This document shows positions 35,253-42,022 of a stretch of 42,022 bases of DNA, piece by piece (the first letter of the stretch is position 1; every line of letters starts with the position of its first letter). Under the pieces are notes generated by a model. It made no database searches, had not been told where the DNA came from, and was given only the letters and a program-made list of their open reading frames with translations. Both the position numbers and the translations under genes were made by a program. Source of the stretch: Fluviibacter sp964498255 (GTDB lineage: Bacteria; Pseudomonadota; Gammaproteobacteria; Burkholderiales; Rhodocyclaceae); contig CAZCGW010000017.1 in assembly GCA_964498255.1 (NCBI GenBank), positions 1 to 42,022 of the forward strand, in the 5' to 3' direction.

Positions 35253-35984
35253 ATGCGCCCCGTAAAAGTCGAACGCCAGCCAGCCTTTGTGCTGCACACT
35301 CGGCCCTATCGGGAAACCAGTCTGATTGTCGAAGCGATTACCCGGGATTTCGGGCGTATGGCATTGGTTGCGAAAGGCGTTCGTCGGCCACGTTCCGCGA
35401 TGCGTGGCGTGCTCATGGGCTTTCAACCTCTGGAGATGACCTGGAGTGGTAAAGGCGAAGTCGTCACGCTGCATAACGCTGAATGGCAGGGCGGTCAGCC
35501 GCTGCTGCAAGGCCGCGCCTTGCTGTGTGGTTACTACATCAACGAGTTGCTGATCAATTTGCTACCGCGTGAAGACGCTCAAGAGCAGTTGTTTGAACAT
35601 TACAGCACCACCTTGCAGGCCCTATCATCTTCCGAATCACATGATGCTGCATTTTTTTCTGCTGTTTTACGCCGTTTCGAGAAGCAGCTGCTCGGCGAAC
35701 TCGGTTATGGCCTGATGCTGGTTCACGACACGAATGGACAGCCGATTATTTCGGACTGCCGTTATCTCTATGAAATGGAATCTGGCCCGCGCATCATTGC
35801 CGATTCTTCTGCGAGCGCCGGTACAATAAGCGGACAGACACTGCTCGATATGGATGCAGAGTCTTTTGACAACCCCATTACGCTGGTCGAGAGCAAACAA
35901 CTCATGCGCAGCCTGATGGCTTTTTATCTGAATGGTCGACAGCTACATAGCCGTCGGCTGTTTGAAGACCTTGCTGATCTCTGA
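35253..35984 (+). CDS. recO: DNA repair protein RecO
   Basis: RecO works with RecR and RecF to load RecA on SSB-coated single-stranded DNA. The 243-residue protein has the N-terminal OB-fold start (PAFVLHTRPYRETSLIVEAIT), the KGVRRPRS loop and the INELLINLLPREDA helical region. The zinc-binding cysteine cluster found in many bacteria is absent, as in other proteobacterial RecO proteins. Position between era and pdxJ is the standard one and supports the call, since RecO is poorly conserved. Confidence 0.94.
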   Translation: MRPVKVERQPAFVLHTRPYRETSLIVEAITRDFGRMALVAKGVRRPRSAMRGVLMGFQPLEMTWSGKGEVVTLHNAEWQGGQPLLQGRALLCGYYINELLINLLPREDAQEQLFEHYSTTLQALSSSESHDAAFFSAVLRRFEKQLLGELGYGLMLVHDTNGQPIISDCRYLYEMESGPRIIADSSASAGTISGQTLLDMDAESFDNPITLVESKQLMRSLMAFYLNGRQLHSRRLFEDLADL

Positions 35985-35992
35985 ATTTCATC

Positions 35993-36745
35993 ATGATTGA
36001 ACTTGGCGTAAATATTGATCACGTTGCTACCCTGCGTCAGGCGCGGCGCACCTATGAACCGGATCCTGTCTGGGCTGCTGTAGAGGCACACCTGGGTGGT
36101 GCCGATGGCATTACGGTTCATTTGCGTGAAGATCGCCGCCACATACAGGATGCCGATGTGCGCAAGTTGCGTGACCTGACCCAGATCAAATTGAATCTGG
36201 AAATGGCCGCAACCGAAGAGATGGTGGGTATTGCTTGCGAACTGAAACCTGAAATGGCTATGCTGGTGCCGGAAGGTCGTCAGGAAGTGACCACTGAGGG
36301 TGGGCTGGATATCGTTGGCCAGGAAGCGCGTTTAGCCAACATTGTGGGCAAACTGCGTGATGCCGGCATTGTGACGAGCACCTTTATAGATGCGGAGCCT
36401 GATCAGGTAGCCGCTGCCGCACGTATTGGCGTGCAGGTTTGCGAAATTCACACGGGGCCGTATGCCCATGCCTTCCACGCTGCGGGGCGTGATATCGAAC
36501 GTCCGGCAGTTCAGTCAGAATTACAGCGTGTTGCAGCGGCGGGTCAGCAAATCCGTTCGCTCGGCATGCGTTTCAACGCAGGTCATGCGCTCAACTATTA
36601 CAACGTACAACCCATTGCCGCATTGCCGGGCATCCGTGAGTTGCACATTGGGCATGCCATTGTGAGTCGCTCCGTCTTTGTTGGCCTGCGTGAAGCAGTT
36701 GCTGAAATGAAGCGACTGATGCGTGAAGCCGTAAGCCTTAGCTAA
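35993..36745 (+). CDS. pdxJ: Pyridoxine 5'-phosphate synthase
   Basis: PdxJ joins deoxyxylulose 5-phosphate and 3-amino-1-hydroxyacetone phosphate to make pyridoxine 5'-phosphate. The 250-residue TIM-barrel protein has ELGVNIDHVATLRQARRT at 3-20, DGITVHLREDRRHIQDADV and the C-terminal ELHIGHAIVSRSVFVGL. It follows recO after 8 bases and precedes acpS after 15, the standard gammaproteobacterial and betaproteobacterial order. Its product, after oxidation, is the cofactor of enzymes such as the aminotransferase at 7239-8441. Confidence 0.97.
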   Translation: MIELGVNIDHVATLRQARRTYEPDPVWAAVEAHLGGADGITVHLREDRRHIQDADVRKLRDLTQIKLNLEMAATEEMVGIACELKPEMAMLVPEGRQEVTTEGGLDIVGQEARLANIVGKLRDAGIVTSTFIDAEPDQVAAAARIGVQVCEIHTGPYAHAFHAAGRDIERPAVQSELQRVAAAGQQIRSLGMRFNAGHALNYYNVQPIAALPGIRELHIGHAIVSRSVFVGLREAVAEMKRLMREAVSLS

Positions 36746-36760
36746 GCGAACAAATACGCG

Positions 36761-37138
36761 ATGATTCACGGCATTGGTACCGACATCGTTTCTGTTCAAC
36801 GTATTGGACAGTTGCTGTCACGTCATCCGGAACGCGGTGCTGCCCATCTGCTGCATCCAGAAGAACAGCTGGAAGTGCAAAAAGTACCGGCCGTTGATCG
36901 CTTTGTTGCCAAACGCTTTGCCGCCAAAGAAGCGCTCGCCAAAGCGCTGGGCACGGGTCTTCGAGCACCCGTACTTTTACCGGCCATTCGTGTTGAACAC
37001 GATTCGCTGGGCAAACCTTTTTTCAGTTTCGAATCCGAGCTGGCGGAATGGATCCGTCAGCGTTCTCTGCAGATTCATCTGTCCATCACGGACGAAGTTG
37101 ATCATGCAGTTGCCTTTGTTGTTGTGGAGAAGCTATGA
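36761..37138 (+). CDS. acpS: Holo-[acyl-carrier-protein] synthase
   Basis: AcpS transfers phosphopantetheine from CoA to Ser37 of ACP. The 125-residue protein has the conserved start MIHGIGTDIVSVQRI, in which Asp8 binds magnesium, and the second signature RFAAKEALAKALGTG with the catalytic glutamate. Its stop overlaps nagZ as ATGA. Its substrate is encoded at 24246-24482. Confidence 0.96.
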   Translation: MIHGIGTDIVSVQRIGQLLSRHPERGAAHLLHPEEQLEVQKVPAVDRFVAKRFAAKEALAKALGTGLRAPVLLPAIRVEHDSLGKPFFSFESELAEWIRQRSLQIHLSITDEVDHAVAFVVVEKL

Positions 37139-38166
37139 GCACGAACGTATCCTATGGCCCGTTGATGGTCGATGTGGAAGGCCTAACCCTCACTGAGGCA
37201 GATAAACGACGTTTACAACATCCTCTGGTAGGTGGCGTGATTCTGTTCTCTCGCAACTATAAAGATCCGGTTCAGCTTTCTGCGCTGACACAGGAAATTG
37301 CTCAGCTGCGTAACCCGCCTCTACCAATCACCGTGGATCACGAAGGGGGCAGGGTGCAGCGCTTCCGCGAAGGCTTTGCACGTTTGCCTGCAATGCGTTT
37401 GCTGGGTGAGTTACATGGCAAAGACCCGATTGCCGCTGATGAATCTGCCGAAGCGGTAGGCCTTGTTCTGGCAACAGAATTACGGGCTCATGGCGTTGAT
37501 TTTTCTTTTACGCCAGTGCTTGACCTGGATTGGGGTCGCAGCGGTGTGATCGGTGATCGTAGCTTTTCTAAAGATCCGCAGATCGTTTCCCGTTTGGCAG
37601 CTGCTTTGATTCGAGGCCTTGCCAAGGGTGGCATGGGTTCTTGCGGCAAGCATTTCCCGGGTCATGGCTGGGTTGAAGCCGATTCTCATGTGGCGATTCC
37701 TGTTGATGAACGTAGTATGGAAGAGATCGAAACTGATATGCAGCCGTACCATGAGCTTTCACTGGATGCTGTGATGCCAGCGCATGTAATTTATCCGGTG
37801 CTGGATGAGCGTCCTGCCGGATTCTCGCCACGCTGGCTGGAAAAGCTACGCCTGGAGTGCCAATTTGACGGCATCATTTTCAGCGATGACCTTTCCATGG
37901 AAGGTGCCAGTGTGGCCGGTAGCATTGTCGATCGTGCCAATGCAGCCTGGGATGCTGGCTGTGATGTGCTGCTTGTCTGTAACAAGCCTGATTTTGTCGA
38001 CGCATTATTGGCAGAATGGAAGCCAGAGATGCATGCGGTTCGTGCCGCACGCATTCCTAATTTGCTGGGCCAAGCAGGTTTGGGTACAGATCGACCACTC
38101 ACGCGTGCACAGCTGGAAGCCAATGCCGAATATCAAGCAGCATTGACACGCATTCAGGCCCTCTAA
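37135..38166 (+). CDS. nagZ: Beta-N-acetylhexosaminidase NagZ
   Basis: NagZ releases N-acetylglucosamine from recycled anhydro-muropeptides in the cytoplasm. The 343-residue glycoside hydrolase family 3 protein has VDHEGGRVQRFREGF, the catalytic-loop motif KHFPGHGWVEADSHV with the acid/base His, and SDDLSMEGA with the nucleophile Asp. There is no signal peptide, as expected. It overlaps acpS by 4 bases and is followed after 3 bases by uvrC. Its products can signal beta-lactamase induction in some bacteria, but no ampR or ampC is in the window. Confidence 0.96.
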   Translation: MSTNVSYGPLMVDVEGLTLTEADKRRLQHPLVGGVILFSRNYKDPVQLSALTQEIAQLRNPPLPITVDHEGGRVQRFREGFARLPAMRLLGELHGKDPIAADESAEAVGLVLATELRAHGVDFSFTPVLDLDWGRSGVIGDRSFSKDPQIVSRLAAALIRGLAKGGMGSCGKHFPGHGWVEADSHVAIPVDERSMEEIETDMQPYHELSLDAVMPAHVIYPVLDERPAGFSPRWLEKLRLECQFDGIIFSDDLSMEGASVAGSIVDRANAAWDAGCDVLLVCNKPDFVDALLAEWKPEMHAVRAARIPNLLGQAGLGTDRPLTRAQLEANAEYQAALTRIQAL

Positions 38167-38169
38167 CTC

Positions 38170-40014
38170 ATGAGCCACCCCCTGCAGGATCAGGTACGTA
38201 CGCTGCCTGAGCGGCCGGGGGTGTATCGTTTTCTGGCCGAGGATGGCCAAGTGCTTTATGTCGGTAAAGCGCGGAATCTTAAAAGCCGGGTTTCTTCCTA
38301 TTTTGCAAAGAACCTGAGCAGTCCCCGTATTGCTTTAATGGTCAGCAAAGTCGCCAGCTTAATGGTGACTCCAACGCCCTCAGAGTCTGAAGCGCTGTTG
38401 CTTGAAAACCATCTCATCAAAGAGTTGGCGCCCAAGTACAACATCCTGTTTCGGGATGACAAGTCCTACCCGTATATTCGTTTAACCCGTGAAACCTGGC
38501 CGCTAATAGGGCTGCATCGCGGCGCGCTATCGAACAATGTCGATTACTTCGGCCCTTATCCGAATGCCTATTCGGTGCGTGAAGCTGTGCACTTGCTGCA
38601 AAAGATCTTCCGTCTACGCACGTGCGAAGACAGCGTGTTTAATAACCGTACACGACCCTGTCTGCTCTATCAGATCAAGCGTTGTAGTGGCCCCTGTGTC
38701 GGGCGCATTACTGAAGCCGCCTATGCGGAAGACGTCAAAGCTGCAACGCTGTTCCTACAAGGACGCCATCAGGAAATTACGCAACGTCTTACTGCCATGA
38801 TGGAACAGGCTTCTGAAAACCTGGCGTTTGAACAGGCGGCACAATTTCGTGATCAGATCCAGGCCCTGCACCATGCCCAGGATACGCAGATCATGGATAG
38901 TCACCAGGCTGAAGATGTCGACATTATTGTGGCTGTGGAGCAGGGCGGTAGCCTCTGCGTCAACCTGGCCATGGTTCGTGGTGGCCGCCACCTCGGTGAT
39001 CGTGCGCATTTCCCGCAAGCGGGTAACCAGCTGGATCAGGCATCGCTGAGTGAAGTGCTGTCGGCTTTTATCGAATCCCATTACGCCCTGCATCCGCCAC
39101 CCGGTAAAGTTCTTGTAAACGTACCTGTCGATGAAGCCGTTGTCGAAACTATTACCGGTATTATTGGGCGGCCATTGCCCATGGATCTGCCGTACTACGC
39201 CCAACATAAATCGTGGGTGGAGTTGGCAGTCAATAATGCGCAACTGGCGCTCACGCAGCGGCGTCGCATGCAGAGCCTGCAAGGGCAGCGCCAGAAATCG
39301 TTATTGGCAGCACTACAGCAATCTGGTCTCGCCATAGAAGAATTGAATCGTATCGAGTGCTTCGATATCAGCCATACCCAGGGTGAGGCGGCTGTTGCCT
39401 CCTGCGTGGTCTGGACTCACGATGTCAAAGAAGGTGGCGCGATGCGCCGCGCTGATTATCGTCGATTCAACATCACCGATATCACTCCAGGTGATGACTA
39501 CGCAGCGATTCATCAGGCTGTTTATCGTCGTTACAAACCGAACAACAAGGGCGTTGAAGGTGTGCGCCCGGATCTGGTTCTCATTGACGGTGGCAAAGGG
39601 CAGGTTGCCAAAGCGGCAGAAGCCCTCGCTGAGCTGGGCCGGTCTGATATCCCGCTGGTTGGCGTGGCCAAAGGTCTGGGGCGTAAACCGGGTCTGGAGT
39701 CGCTTATATTTACAGAAGAACGAGAATCTTTGCATCTTGACCCTGATGATCCCGGCTTACACCTTGTGCAGGAAATACGTGATGAGGCACACCGCTTTGC
39801 GCTAACAGGCCACCGGGGGCGCCGTCAGAAGGCTCGCTTCAGCTCCCGGTTCGATGAGGTACCTGGCATCGGGCCGAAACGCCGCAAGGCGCTGATGACT
39901 TGCTTTGGCAGTGTGTCTGCCATGAAGGTGGCCAGCGTTGATGCTATTGCCAACGTACCCGGTATGAGTGCTGAATTAGCACAACGGGTTCACGAAGCAC
40001 TACAAGATAGCTGA
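38170..40014 (+). CDS. uvrC: Excinuclease ABC subunit C
   Basis: UvrC makes both incisions around damaged DNA after UvrB has bound. The 614-residue protein has the N-terminal GIY-YIG nuclease (PGVYRFL and VLYVGKARNLKSRV, residues 15-44) for the 3' cut. A UVR domain at about 203-236 contacts UvrB, and the RNase H-like domain for the 5' cut contains CFDISHTQGE and LVLIDGGKGQ. Two helix-hairpin-helix motifs end the protein. uvrB lies 28 kb upstream and is transcribed separately. Confidence 0.97.
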   Translation: MSHPLQDQVRTLPERPGVYRFLAEDGQVLYVGKARNLKSRVSSYFAKNLSSPRIALMVSKVASLMVTPTPSESEALLLENHLIKELAPKYNILFRDDKSYPYIRLTRETWPLIGLHRGALSNNVDYFGPYPNAYSVREAVHLLQKIFRLRTCEDSVFNNRTRPCLLYQIKRCSGPCVGRITEAAYAEDVKAATLFLQGRHQEITQRLTAMMEQASENLAFEQAAQFRDQIQALHHAQDTQIMDSHQAEDVDIIVAVEQGGSLCVNLAMVRGGRHLGDRAHFPQAGNQLDQASLSEVLSAFIESHYALHPPPGKVLVNVPVDEAVVETITGIIGRPLPMDLPYYAQHKSWVELAVNNAQLALTQRRRMQSLQGQRQKSLLAALQQSGLAIEELNRIECFDISHTQGEAAVASCVVWTHDVKEGGAMRRADYRRFNITDITPGDDYAAIHQAVYRRYKPNNKGVEGVRPDLVLIDGGKGQVAKAAEALAELGRSDIPLVGVAKGLGRKPGLESLIFTEERESLHLDPDDPGLHLVQEIRDEAHRFALTGHRGRRQKARFSSRFDEVPGIGPKRRKALMTCFGSVSAMKVASVDAIANVPGMSAELAQRVHEALQDS

Positions 40015-40024
40015 TAATACGCAC

Positions 40025-40591
40025 ATGATGAACTTGCCACTTTTTCTGACCTGGGCGCGTATCGCCTGTATTCCATTATTGATCATTGCCTTCGTGCCGC
40101 AAGTGCTGCCCATTCCGGAAGAGGGCAGGAATACCCTTTCAGCGATCATATTCATCATTGCGGCAGTCACTGATTGGGCCGATGGATACCTGGCGCGCAA
40201 ATGGAATCAGACTTCCAACTTCGGGGCATTTCTCGATCCGGTAGCCGATAAGCTGATTGTTTCTACGGCGCTGATTCTGCTCGTTGCTGATGGTCGTGTC
40301 AGCGAGCTCGTCACCATCATCATCATCGGTCGTGAAATCACGATTTCTGCGCTGCGCGAATGGATGGCCAGTATGGGTAAGCGTAAAAGTGTCGCCGTTA
40401 ATATGATTGGCAAATTCAAAACGGCAGCGCAGCTATCTGCCATACCCATGTTGCTTTATGGGGCGACGCTTGGCGGTTACGACATGAAGTTCTGGGGCAC
40501 CTTACTCATCTGGATTGCCGCGGCACTTACCTTGTGGTCCATGGCTTACTACCTTTATGTGGCCTGGCCGGATCTTAAAGAATCGGATTAA
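40025..40591 (+). CDS. pgsA: CDP-diacylglycerol--glycerol-3-phosphate 3-phosphatidyltransferase
   Basis: PgsA makes phosphatidylglycerophosphate, the precursor of phosphatidylglycerol. The 188-residue protein has several membrane helices and the CDP-alcohol phosphotransferase motif DWADGYLARKW..GAFLDPVADK (D-G-x2-A-R-x8-G-x3-D-x3-D). The start could be either of two adjacent ATGs at 40025 and 40028. It follows uvrC after 10 bases, as in E. coli and many betaproteobacteria, and precedes the tRNA genes. Confidence 0.96.
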   Translation: MMNLPLFLTWARIACIPLLIIAFVPQVLPIPEEGRNTLSAIIFIIAAVTDWADGYLARKWNQTSNFGAFLDPVADKLIVSTALILLVADGRVSELVTIIIIGREITISALREWMASMGKRKSVAVNMIGKFKTAAQLSAIPMLLYGATLGGYDMKFWGTLLIWIAAALTLWSMAYYLYVAWPDLKESD

Positions 40592-40598
40592 GTAAGTT

Positions 40599-40640
40599 TT
40601 GTGAAATTAAGCTTGATTGGGCTTGACCAGGATTTCACAA
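40599..40640. repeat. 9-base inverted repeat flanking the tRNA-Gly -35 region
   Basis: TTGTGAAAT (40599-40607) and ATTTCACAA (40632-40640) are perfect inverses and enclose the -35 of the tRNA promoter. GCTTGA is also repeated within the loop at 40611-40616 and 40621-40626, 10 bases apart. It may be an operator or a weak pgsA terminator without a U-tract. Confidence 0.5.
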
Positions 40641-40652
40641 GTTCTGTATAAT
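40623..40652 (+). promoter_or_regulatory. Promoter of the tRNA-Gly gene
   Basis: TTGACC (40623-40628), an 18-base spacer and a perfect TATAAT (40647-40652) lie 12 bases before the mature tRNA, a strong sigma-70 promoter as expected for a stable RNA. A GC-rich discriminator of the stringent type is not obvious in the 12 bases after the -10. Confidence 0.85.
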
Positions 40653-40664
40653 TCGTGCTCTCAA

Positions 40665-40740
40665 GCGGCAGTAGCTCAGTTGGTAGAGCGATACCTTGCC
40701 AAGGTATAGGTCGAGAGTTCGAGACTCTTCTGCCGCTCCA
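40665..40740 (+). tRNA. tRNA-Gly(GCC)
   Basis: A 76-base tRNA with acceptor stem GCGGCAG paired to CTGCCGC, a normal D arm (AGCTCAGTTGGTAGAGC) and anticodon stem ATACC/GGTAT with loop TTGCCAA. The anticodon GCC at 40698-40700 reads glycine codons GGC and GGU. The T arm is GAGAG TTCGAGA CTCTT-like, and the CCA end is encoded. Confidence 0.97.
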
Positions 40741-40749
40741 GTTTTAAAG

Positions 40750-40776
40750 AAGGGAAAGCAAGTGCTTTCCCTTTTT
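40750..40776 (+). terminator. Intrinsic terminator between the two tRNA genes
   Basis: AAGGGAAAGC, an AAGT loop and GCTTTCCCTT followed by more T form a long perfect hairpin with a U-run. It lies 10 bases after tRNA-Gly and 16 bases before tRNA-Cys, so the second tRNA depends on readthrough or on a promoter inside this short gap. Confidence 0.85.
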
Positions 40777-40792
40777 AGTTAAGTTATACGAA

Positions 40793-40866
40793 GGCGCGAT
40801 AGCAAAGCGGTTATGCACCGGATTGCAAATCCGTGTAGGTCGGTTCGACTCCGGCTCGCGCCTCCA
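40793..40866 (+). tRNA. tRNA-Cys(GCA)
   Basis: A 74-base tRNA with acceptor stem GGCGCGA paired to TCGCGCC, anticodon stem CCGGA/TCCGT-like with loop TTGCAAA and anticodon GCA, the only standard cysteine anticodon. The T arm contains GGTTCGACTCC and the CCA end is encoded. No promoter with a recognisable -35 lies between it and the preceding terminator. Confidence 0.96.
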
Positions 40867-41066
40867 AAATTCAGTAGTGGCGCGTAGTTAGCGGTTTCAC
40901 GAAACAAGCATCAATCCGATGCATTTCGAGTTTCTGGTTTGATTAGGATGCTCCATTTCTCTACCCCGGACGCATCAATCGGAATGATTCCGGTCTATGT
41001 AATTCGATCTTTGGAAGCTGTAGCGCCCGCAGTTTTGAGATCGACTAAAGCCAGCGGTTGCATGGA
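40867..41066. other. Intergenic stretch after tRNA-Cys with short repeats
   Basis: No gene is seen. GCATCAATC occurs at 40908-40916 and 40972-40980, and an imperfect inverse (GATTAGGATGC) at 40941-40951. CGGAATGATTCCG (40980-40992) is a 13-base palindrome. No copy of the tRNA-Cys 3' end is seen, so there is no evidence for an integrated element. Confidence 0.5.
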
Positions 41067-41426
41067 TTACTCAATCAAATGTGTATCGTCATGGGCGTAA
41101 GCTGGGCTGCAGCAGCATAAAAGCACTAGGGGTTCATTGCCCAGATTCTCAATGCAATGTTCTGTGCCTGGCGTAATGCAGATCGTATCGCCAACAAACA
41201 CCTCGAACTGCTCTTCGCCGAGCGTCATTAGGCCATGTCCTTTGGTGACGTGATACAGCTCTTCCGTGATGATGTGCTTGTGGCGAAGTGTTTTACCGCC
41301 CAATGGCACCGTAGCCTCTGCCAGACTCTGGAGCTTGTTGCCTTGGACTATTGGATGCATCAGCTCTCTGATTTCTGAACCGTCCTTGGTAATGTAGGGC
41401 ACTACCATTTTGTAGGGCTGTCGCAT
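41067..41426 (-). CDS. Cupin-domain protein, mannose-6-phosphate isomerase-like
   Basis: A 119-residue single-domain cupin. Motif 1 is visible as GGKTLRHKHIITEELYHVTKGHG, with the metal ligands H-x-H and Glu, and motif 2 as PGTEHCIENLG with the last His. Such small cupins bind metal and act as isomerases, dioxygenases or sensors; the substrate is unknown. The ATG at 41426 lies one base after the stop of the second cupin gene, so the two are translationally coupled. The C-terminus has a run of three cysteines (LLCCCSP), which is unusual for the family. Confidence 0.8.
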   Translation of the reverse strand: MRQPYKMVVPYITKDGSEIRELMHPIVQGNKLQSLAEATVPLGGKTLRHKHIITEELYHVTKGHGLMTLGEEQFEVFVGDTICITPGTEHCIENLGNEPLVLLCCCSPAYAHDDTHLIE

Positions 41427-41427
41427 G

Positions 41428-41763
41428 TCAGGCCTTTGTCGTTGTATCAATATGGATGGCCAGCCAGATGGTGGGCTGATCTGAGTCTGTTTTACAGACC
41501 CGATGACGAAGACCTGCAGGAATGAGTAGGTGGTCGCCGGGCGTGAGAGTAGCGATAAGGCCATTCAGATCCAGTTCGGCTGATCCCTTCAGCAGAAGCA
41601 CCCACTCATCCCAGCTCTGGTCGTACCAGAAACCTTCGGGGCTGGCCTGACCGTAGGAAACAATCCGCTCGATCCGGCAATGCGGGTGCTCAACTAGGGT
41701 AGTGCACAGTTCTTGGTTGGACTGTTCTGGGATGTCAGCAAAAAGATTAGTTGGGCTTTTCAT
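41428..41763 (-). CDS. Cupin-domain protein
   Basis: A 111-residue cupin with WDEWVLLLKGSAELDL in the motif 1 region and GDHLLIPAGLRHRV in motif 2. The usual H-x-H pair of motif 1 is replaced by a WYDQSWDEW sequence, so metal binding is uncertain. It is the first gene of a two-gene operon with the cupin at 41067-41426, and both are transcribed toward the tRNA genes. Function unknown; cupins of this type often act in small-molecule catabolism or resistance. The upstream side is free of genes to the IS30-like end. Confidence 0.72.
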   Translation of the reverse strand: MKSPTNLFADIPEQSNQELCTTLVEHPHCRIERIVSYGQASPEGFWYDQSWDEWVLLLKGSAELDLNGLIATLTPGDHLLIPAGLRHRVCKTDSDQPTIWLAIHIDTTTKA

Positions 41764-41976
41764 TGTGCAAAATTCTAGGCGATTTTTACGGTTTTTCTAT
41801 CTAAGCTTGAATGCTTTTCTAATAGAAGCAGAACTCGCAAAGACCTATAAACACGTTGAGGCACTCCAGGCGCATCCGTGACAGTTTCTAGGAGCGTTAG
41901 GAACGCCCCTTCACGGACAGCCGTCATGAGAATTCAGCCAACTAGAGTCGAATGTCATGAAAGTTAAACGCGGCGG
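41764..41976. other. Intergenic stretch upstream of the cupin operon
   Basis: No gene is seen in about 210 bases. It should hold the promoter of the minus-strand cupin operon; TAGAAT on the minus strand lies close before the start, but with no fair -35. A small inverted repeat, GCGTT-AGG-AACGC, is present near 41893-41905. Confidence 0.4.
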
Positions 41977-41996
41977 TTTCAAGTCTGAAGTGCAAC
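41977..41996 (+). repeat. Left end of a second IS30-type element (partial)
   Basis: TTTCAAGTCTGAAGTGCAAC closely matches the left terminal repeat of the IS30 element at 11571-11590 (shared TTCAA and GAAGTGCAACG). The orientation is the same. The window ends 26 bases later, so the body of the element, if present, lies outside. Confidence 0.6.
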
Positions 41997-42022
41997 GGTT
42001 AAAAGTCTAATGGATAACGGCA

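Noticed and set aside
40867..41763. Genomic island inserted at tRNA-Cys
   Set aside because: No repeat of the tRNA 3' end and no integrase gene were found between the tRNA and the window end.

Overview
This window is a stretch of chromosomal housekeeping DNA from a proteobacterium, most probably a betaproteobacterium of moderate GC. The evidence is gene order: ygfZ/mltG-tmk-holB-tatD, the divergent rne/rluC pair, yceF/yceD-rpmF-plsX-fabH-fabD-fabG-acpP-fabF, nadB/rpoE-rseA-rseC-degP and lepA-lepB-rnc-era-recO-pdxJ-acpS-nagZ-uvrC-pgsA. Many genes overlap by 1-11 bases and intergenic space is small. I cannot place it to genus.

Layout. 1-1433: a small membrane protein, tadA and an L,D-transpeptidase-fold protein, convergent with ygfZ (1446-2342). 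2404-7182: mltG-tmk-holB-tatD, followed by an exported ankyrin protein and an exported phospholipase-D-type protein, closed by a strong bidirectional terminator. 7239-10686: an aromatic/aspartate aminotransferase divergent from uvrB. 10693-12617: a lipoprotein gene and a complete IS30-family insertion sequence with recognisable terminal inverted repeats. 12716-18063: a low-molecular-weight tyrosine phosphatase, RNase E with a long leader, and the divergent rluC-HAD phosphatase pair. 18071-25807: an RsmI-like methyltransferase and maf on the minus strand, then the fatty acid synthesis cluster on the plus strand. 25813-30834: a YgfX-like protein, nadB, and the envelope-stress operon rpoE-rseA-rseC-degP. 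30968-40591: a long co-directional run from lepA to pgsA. 40665-40866: tRNA-Gly(GCC) and tRNA-Cys(GCA). 41067-41763: two adjacent cupin genes. The window ends in what looks like the left terminal repeat of a second IS30-type element.

How the genes work together. plsX to fabF supply acyl chains, with acpP apparently insulated by two hairpins so that it can be expressed separately; acpS, further downstream, activates ACP. mltG, nagZ and the L,D-transpeptidase-like protein act on peptidoglycan or its fragments. tmk, holB, uvrB, uvrC and recO serve DNA replication and repair. rne, rnc, era, rluC, tadA and lepA serve RNA and ribosomes. rpoE-rseA-rseC-degP is an envelope stress module.

I found no defence system, CRISPR array, prophage or unfamiliar multi-gene system. 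The points most worth a second look are a hairpin that encloses the rne ribosome-binding site, a duplicated LQMVET motif in the RNase E tail, an unusually short soluble RseA with no RseB gene beside it, the lack of a normal start codon at the natural N-terminus of rpoE, a triple GGCATAG motif between tyrB and uvrB, and repeats around the tRNA-Gly promoter.
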